64,000 nucleotides of DNA from Athripsodes cinereus. Taxonomy: Eukaryota; Arthropoda; Insecta; Trichoptera; Leptoceridae. The notes under the pieces are model-generated. The model saw only the letters and a program-made list of their open reading frames with translations. It was not told the DNA's origin and did no database searches. The translations under genes and the position numbers were made by a program. The stretch spans positions 3,782,001 to 3,846,000 of the forward strand of contig OX388306.1 of NCBI GenBank assembly GCA_947579605.1, read 5' to 3'. Below, piece after piece: positions 32,519 through 43,436 of this stretch; within the stretch, counting starts at the first letter, position 1; every line of letters starts with the position of its first letter.

Positions 32519-32769
32519 CCCGTGGAGCACCCGGTGAAGAATTGGTCTCCCACTCTTCTCCGTTAGTTTTCAAGTGTCCTGTAAAAGGCAGGTGTCCGAA
32601 AAAATTAAGACATTTTACATCTTAAATTTAGCGATGAGGTTTGCCACCCATCCTGAATGTCTTGATTTTAAATTGGCACGGAGAGGTCAGCTTGCATGTC
32701 TCTTACATGCAGCTGGTCTGCTGGCTACCCCACTTGTGGAATGTGCCGTGATGGTATAGTAGTAGTAGT
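32519..32769 (+). mobile_element. Full-length TAG-tailed SINE with clean target duplication
   Basis: About 250 bp between duplications TATACTAAGAT (32508-32518, 32769-32779). Order on the plus strand: 5' CCCGTGGAGCACCC, the AAGTGTCCTGTAAAAGGCAG block, GGTTTGCCACCCATCCTG, GGCACGGAGAGGTCAGC, CTGGCTACCCCACTTGTGG, GCCGTGATGGTATAG, then a (TAG)n tail. No clear tRNA A/B boxes are visible, so the head type is open. This copy is the reference for at least eleven partners in the window. Confidence 0.88.
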
Positions 32770-32779
32770 ATACTAAGAT

Positions 32780-33459
32780 ACTATACATCCTTCAGGATCT
32801 GGTCTATAGTATCGGACCATAATTTGAAACTTCAGATAACCACGTCTTTAAGTACCTACCTTGTTGGTCATGCACATTTTTTGTTTTTTTGCAGAATGGT
32901 CTCGTTCATTTTGCCCTATTTCCATATTACGCCCAAACCATTGTAGCTTTTAATATTGACAATAATTATGTTTATACGATTTACTCTCATATAAATTCAT
33001 CATATGCCCAAACAAAACTCGTTATTAATTGTCGATCAATACAAACATTCGATTAGTAAATACGACCACAGTACTACTACATTATTACATACATATATTG
33101 GTTGATCAAATTACCACAAAATTAATTACTCACAAATACAATCATTATATTCGCATTAATTATTTTGTTGTCCCACAACAAATCATGTTTTAATTGCTAT
33201 TGCCTATTGAATTACTACAGGTGGTGTGTGTAGACGAGAATGGTTTATAATCATTTGCCTTTGTTATTATTTACCTGCAAACGATCACATAAATAATAAA
33301 CAGGTGACTGATATTTGAGTCCGTTTGTCTGTTTATTTGTTATTGTGTAACTCGTCTGTCTGTAGTCTCTGTTTTGAGATTCACAAAGCTAATTTGAGCA
33401 TGGTGAAGCGTAAATTCCTTGGACACGTAAATTGTAGATCAAGGGCCCTATTCTCCAAT
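32780..33459. other. Unassigned AT-rich sequence
   Basis: No feature recognised. Confidence 0.45.
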
Positions 33460-33460
33460 G

Positions 33461-33708
33461 GCGGCGTACAGACAGCTGGATGCGAACGTCAATCATCAAT
33501 CGTCAAGCAAAAATATTAAATCTTTCGGTGACAATACGGAGCGTTCTCCGAAGAAATATTCGAATGAATGCCTGAACGTCTCATGGACGGGAAATGAAGG
33601 CATTCATTCGAATATTTCTTAGGAGAATGCTCTGAATTGTCGCCGAAAGATTTAATAATTTTGGTTGATGATTGATGTTTGACGTTCGCATCCAGCTGTC
33701 TATACGCC
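33461..33708. mobile_element. Long foldback (palindromic) element, non-hammerhead
   Basis: Arms of about 110 bp read inward from GGCGTACAGACAGCTGGATG and its complement, through TTAAATCTTTCGG and AAATATTCGAATGAATGCC, to a loop near 33580-33595. It lacks the GAAA-palindrome-C pattern and the shared tail of the hammerhead family. Probably a MITE or foldback transposon; no target duplication established. Confidence 0.7.
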
Positions 33709-33724
33709 ACAAATCTCGATTGAT

Positions 33725-34165
33725 AAATCGATGATTAAAGCACAAAAAACACACGTCCACTATTTAGGTAAAATGAGTTAATATATTATGTTCAAGATCG
33801 GTTGCAATGTCGTCTATGTCCTGATTACATAATTACCAATAATACTTATGTATATCATTATCGAAATATTTAACAAAAACCAGATGCCAAACATTCTTAA
33901 ATTATCATTTTTTGTTCACAGATGGAACATGTCAGATAAGATATTTGAGAATGTATTTATATCGACATAATTGATTCTTAAAAAGCACATGTCCATCAAG
34001 GACATCTTGTGAATTAATTTAAAATTAGTTAATTAATTGAAAATCTCAAACTTTCAAAACCTATGTATTTTCTCTAAACCGTCAAATGTGGGCATGTGTC
34101 TTCTGTGCTTTAAACTATCGAAATTTCGTTTGCGAGACATGTCGATTGAAAAACTCGCACGAACG
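33725..34165 (+). repeat. Unclassified interspersed repeat (copy 2)
   Basis: Partner of 9350-9990, here without the LINE insertion. Shared order: GGTAAAATGAGT, CAAGATCGGTT, ATTACATAATTACCAAT, ATTTGAGAATG, CACATGTCCATCAAGGACAT, AAATCTCAAACTTTCAAA and CTTTAAAC. Confidence 0.6.
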
Positions 34166-34877
34166 TTGATCAGCATTCTACGACCCTATTCTTGACGCCA
34201 TTCGAGAAGCTACCGGCAACGTCACACTTTTTATATGTTTTTGTATAGGGTCATCGAGAAATGACATTTCATTATACTTTATTTTACGATATGGCGCTTT
34301 TATATGAGGAGTCTGCTACGCGGGGTTACCTACGGCAACCCACAGACGTATGTAGCATACATAACAGAATTGAATTTAATGGAATTTACAATGTCAAAAT
34401 TATATCATATTGATGATGACACTACCAAAAAAAAAATCGATAGTGTTAATGTTCGAAACTTGAATATTCAAAATTTTATTATGGACCTTTTTTTAATAAG
34501 TCGTGTGGAAATAACGTTAAGTTTGAAATTTCAAATGACAGATAGATAGAGAATTAGCAAATTAATGTAGGTATCTTACAATTATTCTGCACTATTAAAC
34601 TAATACGAAAAAAAGATATAATTTTTTCCTGATTAGAAAATAAATATGGATGCTTTATTATAGATAGAAACTTTTTCACTATTTTTGTTTTTGTTTCCAA
34701 CACTTAATTAGTTTCAGAGCAATTCCGTATTTAACAACAATTAATGTACTAACAATAATACTACGTTACAAGTTGTTAACTCAATAAAAGGTAACCTTAG
34801 GATTAGTTTGTGTTTCGGTAACACAATTATACTAACAATTTAGTAAAATAATTACATATTATGTAGGTATTATGTAT
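34166..34877. other. Unassigned sequence
   Basis: An open frame at 34304-34549 lacks domains. No element assigned. Confidence 0.4.
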
Positions 34878-35163
34878 TATTATATAAATACAATGTGGGC
34901 TTCTTAACCTTTCCTCACCGCCACCTATGTGTGAGATCGCGGTAGATGTAAAAATAATTGCAGTTTATAATAACAATACTCTCCGGCTACCCACATACCT
35001 CCGTGGCCTAATGGTTAGAGTATTATATAAATACAATGTGGGCTTCTTAATCTTTCCTCACCGCCACCTATGTGTGAGATCGCGGTAGATGTAAAAATAA
35101 TTGCAGTTTATAATAACAATACTCTCCGGCTACCCACATACCTCCGTGGCTTAATGGTTAGAG
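34878..35163 (+). repeat. 143-bp tandem duplication ending inside a tRNA-like head
   Basis: Units 34878-35020 and 35021-35163 are nearly identical and begin TATTATATAAATACAATGTG. Each ends with CCTCCGTGGCYTAATGGTTA then GAG, the A-box half of the SINE head that is completed only in the second unit. Confidence 0.88.
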
Positions 35164-35395
35164 TATTTGACTCGTAACACGGAGGTGGTGGGTTCGAATC
35201 CCAGTAGGTGCGCGGTTGGCTGGACGAAGTCGCTTTTCAGCGACGAGTGCAGCCAATAATAGGTGGAATTGGTGAACATTGCCATGGTGTAGAGCGCTTA
35301 AGCCAGCCAAAGCCGATTCGTAAGCAACGGAACACCTAATACTCTCTTCTCTACCCTGCAAGTGATGCATATATTGCAATTAAAACCATAGCTAT
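35139..35395 (+). mobile_element. tRNA-derived SINE (Thr-like head)
   Basis: The head has an A-box region TGGCTTAATGGTTAGAG, an anticodon-loop-like CTCGTAA and a perfect B box GGTTCGAATCC (35191-35201). The body includes GAATTGGTGAACATTGCCAT and AAAGCCGATTCGTAAGC, shared with the minus copies at 37500-37740 and 55290-55480. The acceptor ends pair only partly, so this is a SINE and not a working tRNA gene. Confidence 0.82.
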
Positions 35396-35804
35396 CGTAT
35401 ATAATACATCATATTAACACTTTCGTAGGTGAAAAATTCAAGTTTATACAAAAAAAAATAACTATGTATATATACATGTAAGTCTTATGCTGGTAAATTG
35501 TGCCGGGACCTGAAAATAATTAGAAAAAAGTAATATTTATGTAAGTGATTGTGTTTATTCTATTTATATTATTTTATTATGCTTTTTGTTTTTAGAACTT
35601 ATACCTACTTTAGTTATATGTACCTATATATATTTTATTTATTTTTTATTATATCTTTTCTTTTATGTACTTAGCTATGTACAGTACATCAATATTAATG
35701 TATCTTGTATCTCTCTCACATTTGGTTGGTTGGTAGAAATAAACCCGCCATTTGTGCTACTTTATTTATTCCACAATAAAGATTATTTTATTTTTATTTT
35801 ATCA
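35396..35804. other. Unassigned AT-rich sequence
   Basis: No element recognised before the LINE at 35805. Confidence 0.4.
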
Positions 35805-36145
35805 GAAAGAACTTTGTGGCCAACTATCATTGGACATTCTCAGAAAATGACCCAGCCAGGACCATCGTCTCTCCTGTATCATGGAGTTACAAATTTCTGC
35901 TGGGTGCGTCAGCGCACAGCATCATTTGTGACATGTTCCTCCGTCCGCAAGGGTTTCGACGGCCCGGGTGTTCCTCTTTCACAATACACCGTTCCTATGA
36001 TAACGACATCAGAGCGCAGGGAATGTCGTGGAAAAAGGTGACGCGATTGGCAAAGAGACGCTCTGAATGGAAGAGGCTGGTTTCTGCCATGTGCTCCCGA
36101 GAGGAGCACTGATGACGATGATGATGATAATGATGAATTATTGAC
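35805..36145 (+). mobile_element. LINE 3' end with inverted 5' segment, (GATGAT)n-tailed family
   Basis: The 3' part (35938-36145) is in plus orientation and encodes the DNDIRAQGMSWKKVTRL and RRSEWKRLVSAMCSREEH blocks. The preceding block 35805-35937 (GTGGCCAACTATCATTGGAC to GACATGTTC) is the same element in reverse orientation, judged against the uninterrupted copy at 36462-36785. This is the signature of twin-primed reverse transcription. Confidence 0.82.
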
Positions 36146-36461
36146 TTCAAACAAAATTATTTTATAATATAATTTAACATTGGAAATTTTATTGAAATTT
36201 GAATCTTGTAAGACGAGAACCTTTAATAATTTATCTTCATTAACCTACGCGATATAACTGAATTAAAAATTAAATCTAATTAATCAGCTAAAATAATGAT
36301 GAAAGTTTCATCATTAATATCAATTTAAATAATTTATAGGCTTTTTCAATATCCTTCAATTGATTATTAATGAACTAAATTAAATTAATAATTTTATCAT
36401 TTTTTATATTGGAGTGTAATATTATTACTGGTGTACCTGCCTATCAGGTTTTAAATATTCA
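36146..36461. other. Unassigned AT-rich sequence
   Basis: Nothing recognised. Confidence 0.4.
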
Positions 36462-36785
36462 TCATCATCGCCCTCAACGCTCCTCTCGGGAGCACAGGGC
36501 AGAAACCAGCCTCCTCAATTCAGAGCGTCTCTGTGCCAATTGCGTCACCTCTTTCCACGACATTCCTTGCGCTCTGATATCGTTGTCATAGGAACGGTGA
36601 TTTGTGAAAGACGGACGCCCGGGCCGACGGAACTCCTGCGGACGGAAGAACAATGTTCTTTTTGGCCAACTATCATTAGGCATTCACAAAACATGTCCCA
36701 GCCAAGACCATCGTCTCTCCTGTATTACGGAGATAACAGGTCTCTGCTGGGTGCGCCGGCGCACAGCATCATTTGCAACATGTTC
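36462..36785 (-). mobile_element. LINE 3' end, (GATGAT)n-tailed family, colinear copy
   Basis: The minus strand runs from ATGTTGCAAATGATGCTGTG through a CTAATGATAGTTGGCCAAAA block into the WPKRTLFFRPQEFRRPGRP coding block and SELRRLVSALCSREER, ending in a short ATCATCATCG-type tail. It gives the unrearranged order for this family. Confidence 0.8.
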
Positions 36786-37109
36786 ATACATTTAGACTCC
36801 CACAATGTACTACAAATTACTGCCAAAATTCGTACATACAACGAACTTGCGGTATCTACGACTCATTTTTTGGTGCGGTGGATATCCACCAATATACAAG
36901 GTCAAAATTCAGGTCACAAATATTTGAGACTTTGATAAGAGGCTGACTCCGTTGTAACGGTTTTCCTTCCCTTTTCCTTTCCTCCTTCATGAGCGCTTCA
37001 TCTTTGTTTTAGTTTTTTCTATAAGCTTAGAATACCTGCTGATAATTTTGATTCACATATGCACAAACTTTAATTAAGTAATAATATTATTTACATATAA
37101 AAAAAATGT

Positions 37110-37119
37110 GTATATGTAA

Positions 37120-37196
<77 letters not shown>
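37110..37196 (+). repeat. (GT)n then (GA)n microsatellite
   Basis: About 30 GT units at 37122-37182 followed by six GA units. The open frames here are low-complexity artefacts. Confidence 0.97.
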
Positions 37197-37499
37197 TGTA
37201 TATGTATATGTGTAGGTATAATGTGTCAACGAAAATTTGTAATATTACTGCAAACTGTTTTGGTTTATTTATTATGTAACTCATACCTTGTAATGTTTAT
37301 TGTTTAACTGTTTGTTTGCATAAAATAAAATAAAATAAAATAAAAATAAAATACCATTTGACATCCAAAATCCTTCTAAGACACAAATGATTTAAATATT
37401 ACCTTGACAATAAATATTTAATTTATAAGAAAATAATTATATCAAATTTTCTGCAGTTCTTAAGAATATAATACAAATCACTTTTCTTCTAACACAGAA

Positions 37500-37740
37500 A
37501 AAAAAATCTATTTATTTCAGAAACCTCGATTGGAGAACCATGTTTACACAATGCAACATTGTGTAAAATCTAATCGGAAGAAGTGAGAAAGGCGTGCCAA
37601 CGCTTACGAATTGGCTCTAGGCTGGCCTATGTGATCACTTTCGGTGTCCATGGACAACATTCACCAATTCCACCATTCTCACTGTCACGATGTAAGGTTC
37701 ACCAATCGAGAGACACTTTATGCAAACCTTAGAAGCAACC
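37500..37740 (-). mobile_element. SINE body related to the Thr-like tRNA SINE
   Basis: The minus strand has GGTGGAATTGGTGAATGTTG, CCATGGACACCGAAAGTG and AGCCAATTCGTAAGCGTTGG, colinear with 35270-35340. A diverged partner is at 55290-55480. Confidence 0.65.
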
Positions 37741-38632
37741 ATCTATTTATTTCTCAATCCAAACATTTTACTTATCTCAATTCAATAATTATTATGAGAA
37801 TATTGTCTTAAGTGAAGAATTTTCTTTTTTTATATATATTTTATATTGTTTATTTTTCAATTAAATTTTTTCTTTATTAATAAAACATTTACAATACATT
37901 TATAATAATAACAATACATTATTAATTTATGTAACAATTTACAATTCGTTGGTGTTGCTGCCCTACTAGGTACAATGCACCTGTATTGGGGCTAACAATA
38001 AACAACATAAACATTATAATAGTACAAAAAGATAATAAAAACAAATAACATAACAAACTTTAAATTTAAAAAAAACAGTGTTTTTTTCAATACTATTATC
38101 ATTATTTCTCAAATGAAGATTGTTTTGAAAGTTTTAATTCTTTTTTAAGAGCATCTTCATAAATTGAGAAATAAATTGTTTTGAATAAATTGAGAAATAA
38201 TATGTTTTGAGATTATTTTGTTTTTTTTTCACGAAAAACTTCTTAGGTTAATAAATAAATAATTATTTCGATATAAACGAAATTTAAGTTTCTTCACTCA
38301 AAACACTTCTCTTCATTGAATATGTTTTTTCTCTCTGTTTAAGTTTTCAACTGTCCTGAAAAAAATATTAAATAAAATATTATTCTGTAAGAGGCTAACA
38401 TTTACAAAACATCGCGTTTAAGACAGTTCATCCATCCATACCATCACAGTACCCCCTACAAATGGGGGGTAACTACTTGTAATAAACTATTGGAGTAATG
38501 TTGTCAATCCATTTATTTAGTGGTCTGATGATACTTCTTTTATCACTCCATGAAGAGTGCAGGTGTCCATCTACCATCGTCTCATCTCGCCACATGGCTA
38601 TTCCCTCGCCAATCAAGCAACACGATTCAAGA
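37741..38632. other. Unassigned AT-rich sequence
   Basis: Includes a possible LINE tail on the minus strand near 37865-37960 and a weak SINE trace at 38435-38490 (CCATCACAGTACCCCCTAC). Nothing else. Confidence 0.4.
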
Positions 38633-38639
38633 TCCTGTA

Positions 38640-38830
38640 CGGTTACTCTTGACTAAAATCTAAATACGATCTTAATCTTAATCATACGACGCACGAAGTG
38701 ACTATTAGTCAAAAACACGTGCATACCAATCTCGCGGTAGCGGTAGCACGATATTTTTGACCATAGTCCCTTCGCGCGTCGTATGATTAAGATCAAGATT
38801 AGATTTAGATCGTATTTATATTGTGTCAAG
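38640..38830. mobile_element. Foldback MITE-like palindrome
   Basis: The arm around AATACGATCTTAATCTTAAT and CATACGACGC (left) recurs as its complement at about 38775-38820. The centre has CACGTGCATACC and a CGCGGTAGCGGTAGCACG stretch. It has neither the hammerhead pattern nor the family tail. Confidence 0.65.
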
Positions 38831-39944
38831 AATAGCTGTGCTGACCAGTTAAATGTTTAATATTTTCATTTCATATTTTATGTGCCAGACTCACATTTAA
38901 AATTAATCGTCTTTTTATGGATATCTGTGAATATTTTAATATTTCATTCATTCTCAAGGCCATCCACTCGTTTGCGAGTGAATATTTGGATACTTGCTTA
39001 TTTAAACGATATGGTTTAATGTTCATATGTTGCAAGATTAAAGAAGACAGGTATTTTATCAATTATAGAATAAATGGATATATTTATCAAACTTTCTAAT
39101 TTGCGTGTCTAAGTATGTAGACAGATGTGCATGTTGGTGTACCTATCGTATGTAAATCATTGATATAATTAACATAATTGCATAACGAATTGATTTACAT
39201 GCATAAATTAACGTTTGGATAATTGATGCTAAGTTATTTAAGGTTAATTAAGCATAAATAATAGACATACATAACACATTATTTATAACAAAAAGCTATT
39301 TCATTTAGAACAAACTTAAATTTGAAAATGAAATGTCACAAGTTTCGATAAAAAAAATATGTTTCATTTGATGTTCAAATTAAGTTTGGATTAAATAAGT
39401 TATAATTTAATTCTTGGCATTTTGTTTGAAATTAGTTTTGTGATAGGTGTTTGTTATTCGTGTACACCAGAAAACTTTGGGAAATAAACTAACATAAACA
39501 AGATAAGATTGATAACTTGAATAAGATGAAACTCAGATTAGATTGATAGGACGATATTGGTTTTTGGAAGACGTGTCGTGTTTTAAAAAGAAATTTCTAA
39601 GTTTCATTGAAAATGTTATTCATTTTATTCATCTCCAGCAAAATTCCACTAAAACTTCAAAAGAAACATTTATTTTCAGGATACAAAGACTTTTAGAAAA
39701 CGCCTATCATCAATTCTGTCACAAGATATTATACGACTTCAAATAATCTTTAGCGAGTGAGGTTGCCAAGAGACTAACATAATATTTCATTGCATTTGGC
39801 ATTCTGGCCCTAATGGTTACATAGCAAATTTCTCATCTAATTAGCTGCATCGGTCGTCTTGTCATGAAGATTGTTTCTTGACGGGGTGAAAAATAATGAA
39901 AAATCTTTCATGAGTCCAAAAATAAAATAAAAACTTAGGCAATG
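38831..39944. other. Unassigned AT-rich sequence
   Basis: Open frames at 38871-39099 and 39543-39746 have no domains. Confidence 0.4.
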
Positions 39945-39946
39945 TA

Positions 39947-41328
39947 GGGTAGATGACCCGGTTGTGGACACTGCCCCGGTTTTGGACATTTTGAGATTTG
40001 ATGTCCCAGAAATAAGGATGTGAACAATTTTAAGATGTTTAATTTATGCATAACACATCTTCCGAGTATGGTCATATTTGTAAATGACCAGATAAGCTGG
40101 CACTGTGTCAAATGTCGTGATGGTTGAAGTTTTCAGTAAAACGTGTGTAAATTCACCGATTTCTTAACAAAAACGATAAGGACCCTTTGGTTAGTAATCT
40201 GAAAATATTTGAACAATCCATAATGTTTTTGCTAATGTAACCGTTTAAACTATTAAGTAGAAGTCTTAAGAATATATTTTTAACAATATTTCATAACGTC
40301 ACTCATTTGTTTTATCACAATCTTGCATGTCTACAACTAGTGCAGCAGTTTAACAATTGTTCTAGTTTTGGACACGGAAGTGTCCACAACCGGCTCACAT
40401 AGTGTTTCAGTTTTGGACACCTTAATAAAATGGAAAATTCTTATAAGAAAACGAATATTTTTACACTATAAGGAGAAAAAAACATTAAAATGGTGCTACT
40501 CTAACCTTAATTTTACACAAGAGACAGAGAGACTAATTTCTTTTTTGTCAATTGAAATTGATCTCTTTGAATACAATTTGGCATGATTGAATGGCTTAAA
40601 TGTGATTATAGTGTTCAATATGTTTGTTTTTTATTTTAATTTCGATAAAATCTTTTACTCTTATTGTTCTGTGGAGCACCCGACAAAAATTGATCTCCCA
40701 CTCTTTTTCGCAAGTTTTCAAGTGCCCTGTAAAAGTCGGATGGGTGTTAGCACAAAGATATTTTTTATTTTAAATTCAGCGATGATGTTTGCCACCCATC
40801 TTGAATGTCTTAATTTTTTGTAAGCATGGAGAGGACATCTTCATAATTATTTCATGAGACTCGTTTGCTGGCTACCTCACCTGTGGGATATGCCGTGATG
40901 GAATAATAGAAGAAGTTTATTTTTTTTTCTAAATTTTGGAGAAAAAACCTTTTTCCTGAACATTATTATAGATATAGAGTTAATTCATATCCTTTGTTTA
41001 TAATGTTAATAATACACGGTATAAAAAACTCATTTCTTTTATTTTATATTAATTTAAAAGATTAAAAACCTAAGTGCAATAAAGTGTCCAAAACTGGTAC
41101 AACGGGGGTAAAGTGTCCAAAACCGGTGTTTTTCAACCTTGTCGGACTTTTTATTTTTTATTTTTTTATTAGGCGATTCTCAAATACTGTTTTTATACTT
41201 TTCTAGGAGAATAATGATTGGACTGTAAGAGAAAAAAATAAAAATGAATCCCACTCTTTTTAGAACTTCGTACTGCTTCGTGTTCGGACGAAAATTTCTT
41301 AAAGTGTCCAAAACCGGGTCATCTACCC
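39947..41328. mobile_element. DNA transposon with TA target sites and iterated GTCCAAAACCGG motifs
   Basis: Inverted ends GGGTAGATGACCCGG and CCGGGTCATCTACCC are bounded by TA on both sides (39945-39946, 41329-41330). The motif GTCCAAAACCGG or its complement occurs at both ends and near 40365-40420 and 41085-41130. No transposase is recognisable. A TAG-SINE is inserted at 40668-40915. The TA duplication suggests a Tc1/mariner-like group; this is inference. Confidence 0.8.
40668..40915 (+). mobile_element. TAG-SINE nested in the DNA transposon
   Basis: Full order from GTGGAGCACCCGAC to GCCGTGATGGAATAATAGAA, moderately diverged from the copy at 32519. Confidence 0.85.
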
Positions 41329-41330
41329 TA

Positions 41331-42039
41331 TATACCATAATTATCATATTTAAGGTATATTATAAAATAAAGTACCTACTTACTATTATTCAGATCCTTG
41401 AACAAAATCCTTTTAGTTTCTTTCGTCTTCTCAATCTTGAAAATGCTCATTATTTTGTATAGGAATTAATTTTGTCATATATTAGACATGTACTAAAATA
41501 TCTATTCAATCATTGCATTTTATATCAATTCAGTTGTTTGAGGTAAAAGTTTTGTTAAATAATTGTTTTGTATATTTTGTAATAATTTAATCTCTAACTA
41601 AGTAGTTTGAAATATATGTTTAGCCTCCAACTTCCGTTTTCACTTGGATAAAATATATTTATTTCAAAATACTGTAAAACCTATAAAATAAATACATGTC
41701 ATAAAAATTATATATTTTTAAGCCCAGACTTATTTGCAGAATATTTTTCTACGTTATAATATTATGAACCAACTAAACTCTATTTTTATTAAATTCAATG
41801 CCTTTGGGCTTACATTAAACCGTGAGATTAGCTACTGATAAGGGCAAGAGTCAAAATAATGCCTTAAAATGTACCTTACCTTTAGCAAGTTGTATAGAAA
41901 TAACATAACATTTATTTATTTATGTTTTATAATTTATTTTATCCCCAGAAGGCTTAAAAATTAAAATTCTAAGACAGTCACCTGTCTGCGAAGTTCATGG
42001 GTTAGAATAGGTTTCCCAACCTTATCTTTAAGTTTTAAT
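41331..42039. other. Unassigned AT-rich sequence
   Basis: No feature recognised. Confidence 0.45.
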
Positions 42040-42180
42040 ACTATACTATACTTTACCCTCACGCCATGTCAGTGGGGTAGGCAGAGAGAACGGAACGCCA
42101 AACAGATCTGTCTTTACAGACTTCCTTCGCTTCTTCCACATTCATACAGTTTCACATACTCGCACACCGCTTCTTATTTT
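42040..42180 (-). mobile_element. LINE 3'-end fragment
   Basis: On the minus strand a VEEAKEVCKDRS-like block (CACATTCATACAGTTTCACA on the plus strand) and a CTACCCCACTGACATGGCGT end match the family at 31465-31830 and 58015-58215. Confidence 0.55.
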
Positions 42181-43164
42181 AAGTTTTAAAGTGACGAGTA
42201 AACGAAAAATATTCATATATGAGCATGTAGGTTTGTATCAAATTTAGCATCCAGAGATGAGATACTTCTGTTTTTTTTATATTTTATCATGGATATATTT
42301 GACATTTTAAATACATACAACGATGAGACACAAAATTCATCAAGAAAGTCTTGTTGTAATATGGCAGGAAAAAGTCATTCGGTATATTCTTTCATGTTAT
42401 TGATGCACTGTTTGTTACAATAATTGTGGTTAACATATGTAGTTGTGTGATATTAATAAATGCATTAATAAATCGCCTATTTACAGCACAATAATTCTTC
42501 TATTTTTAGAATCAGTAAGAATGTAGAATTGTAAAATATTTCATCGCTATTTTAAAACTATTTATCGTGATATAATTGCGTTTGACTTGAAAAACGTAAA
42601 ACATAAAATATGTAAGTTTGTCACCTTTTATCACCGGATATATTGAATCGAGCTCGTGAATTTCAATAAGTGAGATTTTCAAGCTTTTGATTTCGTATGC
42701 TTTTATTTCACCTACCCTAAGACATATCTAACCTTAAAAACACAGCCCACAAACATATCAATACATAATTAAAGACTGAGGATATTCCTGCATCAGAATA
42801 AATGTATTTATTGTTATATTTAATTTATATAAAGCAGCTTTAATTTATTAATCATAATTTCTTATCTTGGTTCATCTTGTGGTCAAATTTATATTTGAAT
42901 ATTAAAACATAAACAAAAATGATAGAGTCCTAATCTTCAGAATGGCATCCTTTTTTCAAATTCATTCTACATTTAACTACGTGATAAATTCTTCTACGTA
43001 ATATTTTTTTGAACTATGTCATCTAAGGATTTATTATTCGTGTTCATCCAAAGCCTATTAAACTAAGCCTTACTTAAGAATAGTTTTAATCCAGGCTTAA
43101 ACAACTTCTTACGTATTCACAAATAAAACATTATATTTAGTATAGAAATATTCTTTCAAATGTT
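42181..43164. other. Unassigned AT-rich sequence
   Basis: No feature recognised. Confidence 0.45.
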
Positions 43165-43199
43165 CAATTATTATTGGATCAATAAGAAAAGTCAAAACC

Positions 43200-43436
43200 A
43201 TTACTCTTTTTCCATACAAAAAGGTTAAGTGTTGAGATAATTTTAGCCATGCATAAATAGTTGAATTGTAACGCTTATTTCTATTTGTGAATAACCTGAC
43301 TCTTATTTGCATTGCTCTTTTTCCTTGGGCAACAAAAGGTTGAGTGCTGGGAATTATTTTAGCCATGCATAAATAGTTGAATAGTTAACGCTTATTTCTG
43401 TTTGTAAATAAGTTGACTCCTAGCCAGCCATAACAT
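43200..43436. repeat. Imperfect tandem duplication, about 115-bp unit
   Basis: TTTTAGCCATGCATAAATAG, TTGAATTGTAACGCTTATTT and GTGAATAA in 43202-43314 recur with small changes in 43315-43436. It seems non-coding. Confidence 0.75.

Noticed and set aside
35139..35212. Possible functional tRNA-Thr gene
   Set aside because: A and B boxes are good but the acceptor stem pairs only partly and the sequence continues into a repeated SINE body, so it is a SINE head.
36540..36935. 131-codon open frame on the plus strand
   Set aside because: Antisense shadow of the LINE end at 36462-36785.
37087..37307. Open frames encoding long Cys-Val or His-Thr runs
   Set aside because: Artefacts of the GT microsatellite.
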